Position numbers and translations under genes: made by a program. Under the pieces are notes generated by a model. The model worked only from the letters and a program-made list of their open reading frames with translations, was not told the DNA's origin and did not search any database. A stretch of 64,000 nucleotides of DNA from positions 682,001-746,000 of the forward strand of contig QANY01013656.1 in NCBI GenBank assembly GCA_003255025.1, in the 5' to 3' direction. Shown here in pieces: positions 22,923 through 34,657 of this stretch. This stretch comes from Datisca glomerata. Its lineage: Eukaryota > Streptophyta > Magnoliopsida > Cucurbitales > Datiscaceae. How positions within the stretch are numbered: position 1 is the first letter of the stretch; each line of letters starts with the position of its first letter.

Positions 22923-24933
22923 GGTCTTTATATATTTATATGTTAAATATTGTGTGAGTTTTCTTGTATTATTCATATAATATGAGATGTGTATCAATGG
23001 ATGGATGGTTATGTTTTTTGAATGTATTGAAAATAATATATCGTTAATTGTATGGTAATTATTGAGTTATGATTTGCTCTTTAATTTTTTCTTAGATCTT
23101 ATGTAAGCCATTTTGGGGAGTAGGAATTTTTGTAATCTTATTTTGAATATTTATTGTAATTATTCTGATCGCGAGAAGATGAATAACACACGAGACGAAT
23201 GACAGAGAAAAAAGAAAAGAAAATAGGAATTTTTTAGAATTCTAAAGCCGACGCTGCCGATTTTTGAAAACCGGTAGTGTCACCGGAATTTACTGTTCCG
23301 GAGACGTAGCTGCAAAATCAGCATTGGCGGCTGAGACAGTGGCCGGCGGTGGTAGTCGACGATGGCTATGGCTGGCTGGCAATGCTGGCGGCGGTAGGAG
23401 AGTCCTATCGTTGGTGGCAGCTGTTGTCGCATTTGGAGAAATTTCACAGAAACTCTTATCCTATCACTGCAGAATTTGATGATAACCACATCTCTATCTA
23501 TTATCCTTTTAAATTTTGAAATTAATGTAATTTTAAAATTAATTATTAATTATTAATTTATTTAAAATTAATTATTAATTATTAATTTTATAAAAATTAG
23601 AAATTAATAAGTTGATTGGGTTTGACCCAAGTACAAATAAAATATTTATTTGGCTAAGTCAAAGTCAACTAGTTTTAAATAGATAATTAAAGAAAGTAAT
23701 TTTAATTAATAAAAATAGTTTTCCTAATTAAATACAATTTTGTTCAAAACTTGAAGATTATGAAATGGACATCAGGAGGAGAAGATAATATTTAGAAAAT
23801 ATGTATTCTTGAAATTCGCTTAATAAGTTTTAATTTCTTTATTTCAAGGGTTGTAATTTAGAATACTCAGTACTCACTTGGTTTACTACTATTTTATTTA
23901 ATTCTTAGATAATTATTTAATTGTTATGTTTGATAACATGTCCATGCATTAGTTGCTCACATATCATACATGAAAATTCCGCACAGTTTCATTTGATTAT
24001 GCATCTCATAAGTAGAAACATAATTTATTAGGATTATCCGAATATGTTTATATGTATTATTTTATGAATTCAATTGCATGTAAACTATTAGGTTTTAATT
24101 AGTTAAAACTTAGTAATCACACAACACTAAGGGCTATAGTAACCTTTAGGGTAACCGATTTTAGTAAAAAAGTTTTATTAAAGTTTGATGAACATAATGA
24201 ATTAATTAATCTAACTTCACCTAATTATGACTTAAGCACTTTAGAATGTAAAACTAACTTAAACCAATGAGATTGGCATAACTGATTATTGAATATTCAT
24301 AAGGTTATTATTTTAACGAATGATTAATTTGAAATTAATTAATTAGTTAAAATAAAAACACATAATTCTCAATTAGTGAGTGGAAGAAGGTTGGCATGTC
24401 AATGTAACATATGGTCCCCATCATTAGTACAACATCATGAGGTACAGTAAGAGCTCGAGATGACTTTGTTTTCATCTCCCTAAAGAAGGTTTCGAGCTGT
24501 ACCAATACTAAGGTTGGATTTCTTAAGAAGATAGGAGAAAGTGATGTAGCTTAGTTTTGACCGACTCTAAGACAACAAATTCTAAATGAAGTCGTGGAAT
24601 CTGAAATGATGGGTTCCACTCACAAAATTTCAATTAAGCTTTTATGTGGATAATTGTGACTTGACCAAATAAGCGATACCTTATTGCTAAAAGAAAAAAT
24701 ATGAGATATTCTAAATTTTAGTTAATAACGATGAGAATGTCGTATAGACAGTCTAAGGTTAATTGACCTACCCTAAGGCAACACATTAATCGTTGGGTTA
24801 TTTTATCGTGATAGTAGATGTTAAATTTGTGTGTTTATTATGTTGCATTCATGCATCACGTTTACTTTTTGAATTCTATATATTTATCAATTATATTGAA
24901 TCTTGTATGTTTTCAATTTCAGTTATCATTATT
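22923..24933 (+). other. Copia C1 leader
   Basis: About 2 kb of untranslated leader, mostly AT-rich, with a GC-rich island at 23245-23430 (an open frame of 71 codons there is rich in Ala/Gly and not convincing). C1b (52260-52500) and C2 (38090-38215) have comparable GC-rich islands in their leaders. Confidence 0.55.
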
Positions 24934-25758
24934 ATGTCTGCCATGGGCAACCCTGTTACTACTTTACTCGCTCTTGAGAAATTGAATGGTGATAATTTCA
25001 TACGTCAAAAATCAAATATGAACTTAATGCTAATTTGTTAGAACTATAAGTTCCTTTTTATTGAAGAATGTCCTAAGAAGCCCGCTGCTAATGCCCCTAA
25101 GAATGTTAGGGATAAATATGATGCTTGGATGATATCAAACAATAGGGTGAAATGCTAAATGTTTGTGAGCATGAATGATGTTCTAAGAACAACGCATGAA
25201 AGCATGAAGACTACCTATGAGATTATGGAATCTCTACAAGCAATGTTTGGGCTGCAGTATGATCAAAGTCGTCATGAGGCCACTAGGAACTATATGACGA
25301 CTATGATGAGAAAGAGTACTTCTGTGCGAGAACATGTTTTGAACATGATCAACATAATGCACGAGGAAGAAGTACATCAGACGACCAATGGTGAGCGAAC
25401 TCAAGTTAACATTATACTTAAGTTGCTGACACTAGCTTTTTCTGCGTTCACGACCAACTATGTTATGAACAAGTTGCAATTCAACATGACTTAATTGTTG
25501 AATGAACTGCAGACTTTTGAGTTACTCAACCTTACAATGACCAAAGAAGGCGAGGCAAATGTTGTCGAGCAAAAGTCTTCTTCCACTATTGTTAAAACTA
25601 ATAAAAGGAAGAAGATCAATGGTAAGGGCAAAAATAAGAACAAGAAAGGGATGAAAGCCAAGACATCGCCAAAATCCAAGAAAAATAAAAATGACAGCAA
25701 GCCCAAAGGAAAATGTTTCCACTCTGGGGTTGAAAGTCATTGGAAGAGAAACTGTTAG
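24934..25758 (+). pseudogene. Copia C1: gag
   Basis: Begins 'MSAMGNPVTTLLALEKLNGD', the conserved 'L.GxN' entry of copia Gag (UBN2/retrotran_gag). After a stop at 25041 the frame resumes at 25159-25494 with 'TTYEIMESLQAMFG' and 'HVLNMINIMHE', then 25495-25758 with a Lys-rich basic stretch. It ends in a knuckle 'CFHSGVESHWKRNC', where the second Cys of C-x2-C-x4-H-x4-C is now Ser. Three stops break one original frame. C1b carries the same protein at 49990-50815. Confidence 0.88.
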
Positions 25759-26127
25759 AAGTATCTCTCCGAGTTGAAAAAGAAAGGTAAATATCATTTA
25801 CTTGTACTTGAAGTTTACTTATTAGAATATGATTTTTCATACTGGATACTTGATTCAGGAGCCATTAACAATGTATGTTCTTCTTTGCAGATGCTTGACT
25901 CGTCAACGCAGCTAGCTGATGGCGATGTCTTTTTGAGAGTTGGTAGTGGTGCGCTCGTGTCAGCTAAAGTATTAGGGACGGTCCATTTTCTTTTTGGATA
26001 TAATTATTTAATTTTGAATTATGTTTATTATATTCCTGAATTTTTGAGAAATTTGATTTCTTTTTCTTTTTTGCAAGAACAGTTATTCGAAGTTTCTTTT
26101 ATTAATAAAAGTCAATTATTTCTATGA
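25759..26127 (+). pseudogene. Copia C1: protease
   Basis: Open frame 25774-26127 with 'YWILDSGAINNVCSSLQ' near 25838, the D-S-G-A active site of copia proteases (normally followed by T/S), then 'RVGSGALVSAKVLGTVHF'. It is followed by 'LNYVYYIPEFLRNLISFSFL', the usual link to the integrase zinc region. The catalytic Asp is intact. Confidence 0.85.
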
Positions 26128-27190
26128 ATGGATTCGATATCTGTCATGCTAAAGTTATAAATGGATTGTACATGCTTAAACTGACTGAACACGTGTTAAA
26201 TAATTCTGAAATATTTAAAGTAGCAAAACATAAAAGTAACAAACGACAAAGAGTTTTTCATGATGATGATAACATATATCTGTGACATCTTAGGTTGGCA
26301 CATATTAATCTAGATACATTAAACATGTTAACAAAGCTTGGTGCTTTGAGAGAACTAAAAGTTGAAACTCTTCATATTTGTGAATCCTGTCTAGAGGGTA
26401 AAATGACCAAGAGACATTTCACAAGAAAGGGCCAAAAGCCAAAGAACCACTTGAGCTAGTACATAGTGATGTCTGTGGACCGATCAATGTGCAAGTTAGA
26501 GGTGGATTTGAGTATTTTGTCACTTTCATTGACGACTACTCAAGATATGGTTATAGTTACCTAATGCATAGAAAATCTGAAGCTTTTGAAAAGTTTAAAG
26601 ACTTTAAGACTTAAGCTGAAAAGTAATTAGGTAAATAATTGAAAACCCTTTGATCTGATCGAGGTGGTGAGTATTTGGATTTAAAATTCAAGGATTATTT
26701 GCTGGAGTGTGGAATCCTATCCCAACTCACAGCACCTGGAACACCACAGCAAAATGGTGTTGCAGACAGGAAAAATTGAACCTTATTGGATATGGTTAGG
26801 TCGATATTAAGCTACTCATCACGGTCACTTACATTTTGAGGATATGCACTACATACAGCTGCTTACATTTTGAATGTAGTGCCCTCTAAGTTTGTAAGCA
26901 AAATACTTTTAGAGTTATGGAACGGCTCCAAACCTAGTTTACGTCATTTCCATATATGGGGGTGACCTGCTCACATTCTTGGACCCAAGACTAGAATGTT
27001 AGACTCAAGGTCTGAAGTACACATATTCGTAGGCTATGCGCCAAAGACTAGGGTTGGGTACTTTTATAGTCATAACGATCAAAAGGTGTTTGTTTTGACA
27101 AATGCAACCTTCCTTGAGCATGACTATATGCAAAACTACAAACCTCGTAGCAAAGTAGATTTCGAGGAATTAGTGGCTGATGAGATCTGA
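26128..27190 (+). pseudogene. Copia C1: integrase
   Basis: A GAG-pre-integrase segment ('RLAHINLDTL.MLTKLGAL', 'CESCLEGKMTKR', 26283-26420) precedes the core. The core has 'ELVHSDVCGPINVQ' with the first Asp, 'FVTFIDDYSRYGYS', 'DRGGEY'-like sequence with the second Asp near 26660, and 'GTPQQNGVAD' with the position of the Glu changed. The C-terminal part (26996-27190) has 'EVHIFVGYAPKTRVGYFYS' and 'ATFLEHDYM'. Stops occur near 26612, 26637, 26777 and 26838. Confidence 0.85.
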
Positions 27191-28215
27191 CCACCTTCAA
27201 TTTTTACTGATAAACAATAGGCCAAAAAAATCACAGTTCCTTCAAAGGAAACCCCAGTGCAACATCGTAGTGGGAGAATCGTGTGACAACTAGTTCACTA
27301 TGAACTAGAGGCACATGTCTTAGTGTCAGACACTGATAATGATGATCCATTATCTTATGAAGAAGCAATGGATGATCCTGAAAATGAGAAAGGGCAAGAT
27401 GCCATGACACAAAAAATGGAATCTATACATTCCAATTCTGTCTGAGAACTTGTAGATCTACCTGAAGATGTCAGATCGATTGGATGTAAATGGGTCTTCA
27501 AGAAGAAAAGAGGTGCAGATGAAAAAGTAGAGACTTTCAAGATATGGTTAGTAACCAAAGGCTATACATAAAGGGAGGGAGTCAATTATGAATAGACATT
27601 CTCCCCTTTGGCCATGCTCAAATACATTCACATCCTTTTGTCCATAGCCACTAGTTTTACTATGAGATATGGTAAATGGATGTCAAGACAACTTTTCTGA
27701 ATGACCCTCTTGAAAAAAACATCTATATGATGCAACCAGAGGGGTTCATACAAAAGGGGCAAGATCAGAACGTATGCAAGTTGTTTAAATCCATTTATGA
27801 ATTAAAGCAAGCATCCAGATCTTGGAATCTTACATGTGATGAGATTATAAAGTCTTATGGCTTTGAGTAAAATGTTGACGAATTCTGTGTTCATAAATAC
27901 ATCAAAGATAAGATAATGGCTTTCTTAGTTCTTTATGTTAATGATATTCTACAGATTGAGAATGATGTAGAAACTCTATCAAAAGTAAAGAAGTGGTTAA
28001 CTGAGAAATTACAAATGGAAGATTTGGGAGAATCGAGCTATGTTCTGAGCATTCAAATCCTAGAGGATAGAAAGAACAAGCTCTTGACACTTTCTCAGAC
28101 ATCTTATAATGATAATGTGCTACGGAGATTCTCTATGGATATTTCTAAGAAAGGTCAACTACCGGCCAAACATACAATTGTCCTCTCCAAAAAGCAATGT
28201 CCTAAAACACCTTAG
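27191..28215 (+). pseudogene. Copia C1: reverse transcriptase
   Basis: RVT_2-type copia RT: 'DVRSIGCKWVFKKK' near 27470, 'MDVKTTFLNDPLEKNIYMMQ' at 27676 (first catalytic Asp), 'SIYELKQASRSWN' near 27795, and 'LVLYVNDILQIEND' near 27925. The last corresponds to Y-V-D-D and has become Y-V-N-D, removing one metal-binding Asp. Then come 'MEDLGESSYVLSIQ' and 'LSQTSYNDNVLRRFSM'. Stops at several points. Confidence 0.9.
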
Positions 28216-28738
28216 GAGGAAGAGGATATGATAAATGTTCCCTATGCTTCAGCAGATAGAAGTCTCATGTATGTCATGTTGTGTACAAGACCAGACATCT
28301 GTTATGTAGTGAAAATTGTCAATCGTTATCATCGAATCCAGGTTTGGAACACTGGATTGTAGTAAAACACATTCTCAAGTATCTTAGGAGAACGAGAAAC
28401 TATATGCTTGTTTGTTCAGGTAGAGACCTGAACCCTTCAGTATTCACTCTAGGTAGAGGAGCTGTAGAGCGGCATAGCTCAGAAAGTTCTATATTGATCT
28501 AGAAATAGTTTCACATATGGACAAGCCACTGATCCTGTACTGTGACAACACTGGGGCGGTAGCGAAATCCAAGGAACCGAGGAGACACATGAGGGCAAGC
28601 ACATAGAGATGAAATATAATCTTTGTAAGATAGATCGTGCGTCAGAACATAACCCGAGTGATCATTTTCCAAAGACACTTCCCACGAAGTCATTTGAGGG
28701 TCACGTGCATAACATGAGATTGAGTGTAATGCCATATT
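28216..28738 (+). pseudogene. Copia C1: RNase H
   Basis: After 'PYASADRSLMYVMLCTRPDI', the shifted frame gives 'LEHWIVVKHILKYLRRTRNYML' (28330-28410) and, after 28530, 'CDNTGAVAKSKEPR'-type and 'NMRLSVMPYL' ends. The middle, which carries the S-T-x-E-A-E-Y motif, is missing, so there is a deletion near 28440-28520. Confidence 0.75.
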
Positions 28739-28759
28739 TACTTTAGGTAAGTGAGAGAT
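28739..28759 (+). promoter_or_regulatory. Copia C1 polypurine tract region
   Basis: Purine-rich aggtaagtgagagatta directly before the LTR start; the corresponding tract of C1b is agggcaagtgggatat (minus strand, 46848-46863). Confidence 0.55.
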
Positions 28760-30318
28760 TATTGGGGTTTATGCCCTCAAAGTATGTGTATTGACATCTT
28801 GATATGAAATTTAATGAAGATTACATTTTTCTTATAATTGTTCTTTTAAATTATTGTTGAATAATTTATATAAATACTTAAAAATTTCATATTCATTAAT
28901 GAGACTATGATATTGTATTAGTACGAGATGATTAAGATCATATATAATGAATAAAATTATCAGCAACATATTAAAGCATGGAATCTTTAATGAATAGTTG
29001 CTGGTACGGTTCACTAAGTATTATGAATGCATGTGATCTAGATCTGATTCATTGATGTGCAAAGACATCCTAGTGAATGTATTTTATATATTGAGATTAT
29101 ATATGACAGGACCGATGTGAGTTAATATATTTATCAATGTATCATTTATCATAAAGATTTAATACACATCAATTTGATGATCATATGTAGATCAGTCTGA
29201 ATCCTGAGTAGTCATGAACTCTTATACATGTCTACTAGATCTTTTGATTCACTCATTAAGCTTTGCTTGTAAAACAGCTTAGTGACGTTTGTTTTAGAGA
29301 TTCAGTGATATGGATGGTTGGAAATATGATCTTACAAGATTTGGAATCCAAGACTTCCTTACGAATCGTATATTGGTTCTCTGAAATATTAATTTTTGAA
29401 CTGAATGGTTATTAAGCTCAAATTTATGATAAGATTATAAATTAGTCGTTCACTAGTGGATTAATGGTATTTAAGGATCAAGAAGTAATTAGAAGGGTAA
29501 AACGGAATGTTGACCAGTTCTAATTTACGAACCAATAATTGGAGTACATAACTACGTAAGATGATTATATCAGTGGACTACATGAGAATACTCTGTAAAT
29601 ATAATCTATAATCTATAAAATTACACTGATTATATCAGTGCAATTTTATATTAATAGTAGAGTAATAATGAAATTAATAAATATGATTATTTAATTAAAG
29701 AGTTTAATTAAGAATCTGATTTATTGGAGCTTAGGATTATAGGTCCATGGTCCTCAAGTCACATCTGTACTACGCAGTTTATGGTGTAAATATTTCAGGA
29801 CATGAGAAAAGGACTAATTTGCAAATGAACTTTTTATTCTGGGGCAAGTACATAATTATGAGATAATTATGTGTGATTAATTAATTAAGAATTGTTTAAT
29901 TGAATTATATATATATATAATTTTCAGACATTATATATACATATATAAATAATTATCAATTATTTTTTTAATTATCAAAATTAGATAATTAAGTTATTAT
30001 TAGATAATAATGTAAAATAATAAATAATTTAATTGATAGAGATAATCAAATATTTTAATTTTAAATTAACTAATATCTAGATATTTATCTGATTAAATAA
30101 ATATTTAATTCGTATTAATTACCACGTGTCAATCACTGATTGAGTATCAGAGATTAAGATGGACTATTGTAGTGTCATGTGACACTGCCATTTTTGCACC
30201 ATTGTATAGTGGGTCCCACTGCATTGAGTAAATTAAAATTAAATATTAATTTTTTAATTTTAATTATCCCTAAATATTTGATACACCATTATGAAGAAAG
30301 ATATACATATATTATTCT
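28760..30318 (+). repeat. Copia C1 3' LTR (right end lost)
   Basis: Begins tattggggtttatgccctcaa, a decayed form of TGTTGGGCATAGTGCCCTC as seen at the C1b LTR (46847, minus strand). It follows the 5' LTR to about 30318 ('gaaagatatacatatattattct' against 22287-22308). The last roughly 590 bp, including the ..CCAACA end, are absent; foreign GAACCG-rich sequence starts there. Confidence 0.85.
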
Positions 30319-30525
30319 AATTAGGGGTGTAAGTGGAACCGCAAAAACTGATCAAACCGACCGAACAGAGCCGAACCAGGGCTGTTCGGTCGATTTTTGT
30401 ATATTATGCGGTTCTCTGCGTTTAAATTTGGTTGAAAACTAACGGTTCGGTTCGGTCTGCTGTTTTAGTTGAAAAACTACACCGAACCTAACTGAACCGC
30501 ATAGCAAATTTGGAGGTGTCGTTGC
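30319..30525. repeat. GAACCG-rich repeat fragment (possible hAT-like end)
   Basis: Starts 'taggggtgtaagtggaacc' and is dense in gaaccg/cggttc words on both strands, as is the MITE at 59339-59711. No right-hand terminal repeat was found, so it may be one broken end. Confidence 0.4.
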
Positions 30526-30539
30526 TGATACAACCGTAG

Positions 30540-31236
30540 TCTTTTGTATGTTTTTTCATTTTTCCTTTCTTCAAGACTTAGCAAATTTTCTCTGTTCTTT
30601 CATATGCTGCTCACTTTATCTTTCTTTGTTCATTTTCATTTCCTTTCTTTCTCTTTTCATTTTCCACTTCTTCTTTCATTGTTTTCACTTTTTCCATTCT
30701 CCACTTTCACATTTTCCTTATCCACTTTCACTTTTTTCACTTTTCGTATTTCTTCTTTTCTTCTTCTTCTCGGTTTTCTTAGATGAAGCCAACACAACCA
30801 CTGATTACTTGACCTCACAATTCTCATCTAGTTCCTTTTTTAACTCTTTTTAAAGATTCATTTACTTCTCACTTTATTTTTCTTTGTTTTCTTTCTTTTC
30901 CTCGGTTTCATATTTTTCCCTTTCTTCTTTTTGGTTATTTCTAAGTATTGAATACTCTCCTCAAGATTCAGACATCTTGAGACATTCTTCCTTTACAATT
31001 CTCCATTCTTTTTAGATTTCTTACTTTTGAAATTTCTTTCTTTTCAGACTTCTTCCTTTTTAAATTTCTTTCCTTTCCAGAGTTCTTGCTTTTTAGAATT
31101 CTTCATTCTTCATTCTTTTCAGAGCTTCATTCTTCCTTCTTTTCAAAGATTTTTCCTTTTAGAGCTCCTCCTTTTCAGAATTTCCTTCTTTCCAATCTTC
31201 CTCCCTTTTGGTTTATGTTAGAGGGTAGTGCTGCAG
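30540..31236. repeat. Pyrimidine-rich low-complexity tract
   Basis: About 700 bp almost free of purine runs, made of ttcttt/cttttcagag-like words. Open frames inside it (for example 30544-30786) are Phe/Ser/Leu-only and not genes. Confidence 0.75.
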
Positions 31237-31675
31237 ACACTATTCCTCATGGACTTAAGCTCTTAGTGAGCTCAGGGGTCCGTTTTCATTTCCTTTAGAA
31301 AGCAAAAGCCTTCATGGACATGAACTCTCAGTGAGCTCAGAGGCCCATTTCTTTTAGAAAGCAAAAGTCTCCATAGACATGAACTCTTGGTGAGGTAAGG
31401 GGTCCGTTTCCGTTTTCTTTAAAAAGCAAAAGCCTTCATAGACATGAACTCTTGGTGAGCTCAGGGGCCCATTTTCGTTTCCTTTAGAAAGCAAAAGCCT
31501 TCGTGGACATGAACTTTTGGTGAGCTCAGGAGTCCATTTCTGTTTCTTTTAAAAAGCAAAAACCTTCACGTACATGAACTTTTGGTGAGCTTAGGGACTC
31601 GTTTCCTTATGTCAACGATGTTCGTAGACACTCCCAAGGAAATAAGCTTTTTGAAAAGCTCAGGGGTCCTAAATT
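31237..31675 (+). repeat. Tandem repeat of about 62 bp, six to seven units
   Basis: Unit core: 'catggacatgaactcttggt', 'gagctcaggggtccgttt' and 'cctttagaaagcaaaagcctt'. Copies begin near 31248, 31315, 31374, 31437, 31503 and 31567, with a diverged one near 31622. The second and third units lack a few bases each. Confidence 0.85.
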
Positions 31676-31799
31676 TCCTGTAGGACTCTTGCTAGAGTTT
31701 CTCTCTTTGCTTTTCTTTTTCCCATACAAATTTCTGCAACAAGAATGTTGAACAACACCATATATAATATCTTAATGAAATGAATAGGGAATGATTATA

Positions 31800-32640
31800 C
31801 CGTAACTTTTTTCTAGAAGCTCTAATTTGATTGTGTAAATAATTTCAAAAAATTGACTTCCGTAGCTTTGTAGTGAAGTTTAAATGTGTTGGTGAAACTT
31901 AATAAATGAAGCTGACAGTTCTGTGTAGTCTTCTTTCCTAAACATTCTCCACGAGAATTTCTATAACTTTTTATCAGGAACCCTGAACTAAATTCTGTAA
32001 AATTTACCGAGAAGTCTACTTCTGTATCTTTCTGATCATATAAGATTTGCCATGTAGTTGACTCCCAATGAATTCAGTTTAATTTCCGAAGTTGACCGTT
32101 CCGCATATTATGTTTTCTCGAACAACCTTCACAAAAATCATCATAGCTTTTTGTTGTGAGCTCCAAAATCAATTCTGTAAAATTTTCCAACAAGTTGACT
32201 TTCATATCATCGTAGTAATACATGATTCACCAAGTCATCAGCTCCTAATTGATGCAGTATAATTTTCGAAATTTACTATTCTGCGTTATCTTCATTTCAG
32301 AACAGCGTGCGTGAAAACTATCATAACTTTTGACCGGGAGCTCCAACTCGAATTCTGTAAAATTTTCCAAGAATTAGACTTTCATATCTTTCTAATGGTG
32401 CATGATTTACAATTTAATCGACCCCCAGTTGTTACAGTTTAATTTCTGAAGTTGCAGTTCTGCATAATCTTTTTTCCGAACAGCATGTATGAAAATTGCT
32501 ATAACTTTTGCCCTGAAGCTCCAAACTAAATTCCGAATAGTATCGACGAAAACCATCATAACTCTTGATCGAGAGCTCCGATTTGATTTCTGTAACATCC
32601 TACAAAAAGTAGACTTCCATATCTACTGATGATATAAGAT
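31800..32640 (+). repeat. 180-bp tandem repeat, about five units
   Basis: The anchor 'gagctccaa..aattctgtaaaa' falls at 31991, 32171 and 32351, exactly 180 bp apart, with earlier and later diverged copies near 31830, 32528 and a shortened one near 32590. Each unit also holds 'gacttccatatctttctgat' and 'cgaacagcgtgtatgaaaa' blocks. Confidence 0.8.
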
Positions 32641-33390
32641 TTGTCATGTAATTTCTTTCCAAAATTTTCCGTTTCTGTTGTCGTTTCCACTCTCGTTGCC
32701 TTTCCCATAGTGGATAGCCTTTCCTGTAGTGGATAGCCGTTCCTGTTGTCACGATTTCCCTTTGTTAAGACTTTTACCATCCTGCGTATGATAATTCTAG
32801 CCTTTCGAGTTCATCTAACTCATCGGACGACCAATAGTGGTTTGATCGAGCTCAAGCAGACATAAGGATGACAAAAAGACTTTAGAGCAAGTTCATTGGT
32901 CCTGTTGACAAGAGGGCCCAGACGGATAATTCAAGCTCTTTCCGCTAGAGATACCAGTCTCAGCGTTCCCGCTGCGTGTATCGAGGCTCCCTCAAATTCT
33001 GATCCTCTTTTTCCACCAACTCATGATGTGCCCGCTGTGGGTACTTCCGCTCCGGTAAATGGTTCTGGGTCCTAGAGTAGTGCCGCTAGTGAACCTTTAC
33101 CAGCTCTATGGAGGTTGAAATGATTTTCCAACGCTCCCGTTACGGAATCTATGAGTTTCCTTGACAATGTCGTGGCTTCTCACATTTTTCTTTGCTGCAT
33201 TCAGTCTGATGCCGATACTAATAACATGAAGAGGTTTGAGCTCATCAACAAATTGAGCTATGATTTGTTGTGGGTAAAATTTTCTTTTCCTTTCTCAAGG
33301 CATTTTTTATGTTCTCAAGACTTTTCCCATTCTCGTTGTTTGTTCATCCCTTATTTTCTCCTTTTCACTTCCGGTTTTGTTGCTATGTCA
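32641..33390. other. Unassigned, coding-like patch near 33140-33290
   Basis: Mostly stop-ridden. A stretch near 33150-33260 reads 'MSFLDNVVASHIFLCCIQSD' and beyond in one frame with balanced composition, suggestive of a decayed retroelement ORF. I cannot name it. Confidence 0.3.
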
Positions 33391-33394
33391 TTTC

Positions 33395-33650
33395 CATTTC
33401 TGATGCCACAACGTTTTCTGTTCTCAACATTTCCCGTTCCCGTTGTCACAACGTTTCCCGTTCTCAACGTTTCATGTTCCCGTTGCCACAACGTTTCCCG
33501 TCCCGTTGCCACAACGTTTCCTGTTCTCAACGTTTAACATTCCCGTTGCCACAATGTTTACTATTCTCAACATTTCACATTCCCCTTGCCACAACGTTTC
33601 CCATTCCCATTGCAACAACATTTCCCGTTCCCGTATTCAGAACGTCTCCA
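33395..33650 (+). repeat. CGTTTCCCGTTCC minisatellite
   Basis: Repeats of 'cccgttgccacaacgtttcc' alternating with 'gttctcaacgtttc', giving units of roughly 26-44 bp. The overlapping frames here (33151-33811) are translations of the repeat and not genes. Confidence 0.8.
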
Positions 33651-33854
33651 GTTTCGTTGTTTGTTCATCTTTTATTTATTTTATTTATTTTTTTGGCTGT
33701 CGCAGGCGGAGCTTGAATCGTCCGACAGTCTGGGGGTTTCCCCGTTCCCTCGTGGTGGTTGTTGAATTTGCCAAATTCAATTCCACGAATAGTGTTAATA
33801 ATTCTTTCTAAGTAATAATTCCACAAAAGAAATAAACCAATCGAATATGAATGA

Positions 33855-34092
33855 GTGAATTTACCATTCTTCGCTTCTGATTTTTGGTTCCGTAGTCATT
33901 TTCATTTCTACTTCCATTTTGAGTTTCCATTCTGTTGTCTTTTCAATTCCCGCTTCCGGTTCTACTTCCGCTTCCACTTTTAATTCCGTTTCTACTTCCA
34001 GTTCCGTTGTTGAGGCAGTGTTTGATTTAGTTTCAAGCGTTTTGGAAGGAATTTCTTGAGTTTTTTTTCTCGCTCTCAATGAAAGCACCAAA
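33855..34092 (-). pseudogene. Truncated retroelement start (leader and possible gag N-terminus)
   Basis: Minus strand, directly inside the LTR at 34093. A PBS-like 'tggtgctttcattgag' lies at 34077-34092. A 76-codon frame opens 'MVLSLRARKKTQEIPSKTLE' and then becomes an E/V/K/T repeat. The element breaks off at about 33855. The family is not recognised. Confidence 0.4.
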
Positions 34093-34657
34093 TGTAAAGG
34101 AAAAATTCCACCGTCTTTGATAATCGGTCATGAATTTCTTGCATCATAATATGAAAATCAAGAGAATAATTTAGAGAGAGAGAGAGAGAGAATAATGACA
34201 CAATGATTTACGTGGAAAACCCTTAAAGGGAAGAAAAACAACGGGGAGATTTTGATAATATTTCATTATAGAGAAAGAGTTTACAAGGCTAATGAGTGTT
34301 GAGAGTTATTGTCTTCTGTTTAGAGTTACATCTTGCCTCTATTTATAGGTCTTCATATAATCTGATACAACTTATCTAATTCTATCTAAAAATATGATCA
34401 ACAAAATATTCTCTGAGATCTAGCTTATCAACAATAACAATCAAGTGAATCTTGACCGTCTGATCAATCCAATGGTCTTGATTAGCTTCTCTTTGGATTG
34501 TCATGTCAGCGATTCATGTACTTTCGTCTGATTGATCTATTCTTTATAACCGCTTAGTCAATTCTACGGTTCTTGCTCAATCTTCTCTTCAATGAAGTCT
34601 TCCTTCTAGATTTTATCACGTGTCGTGTGAAATCTTGCCTGTACAGGGACCACAACA
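34093..34657 (-). repeat. LTR of a truncated retroelement (about 565 bp)
   Basis: On the minus strand it runs TGTTGTGGTCCCTGTACAGG-like (34657) to ..ttcctttaca (34093), next to the PBS-like site. A TATA box (cctataaataga, minus strand) lies near 34340-34350. A (GA)n microsatellite occupies 34173-34191. The right boundary is chosen by the TG rule and is approximate. Confidence 0.5.

Noticed and set aside
30540..31298. Hydrophobic Phe/Ser/Leu frames as small membrane proteins
   Set aside because: Pyrimidine-rich DNA gives such frames in any phase; several overlap in different frames with equal quality.
33151..33811. Three overlapping frames of 122-148 codons as a gene
   Set aside because: All overlap the CGTTTCCCGTTCC minisatellite and owe their length to it; only a short patch near 33150-33260 looks coding-like.
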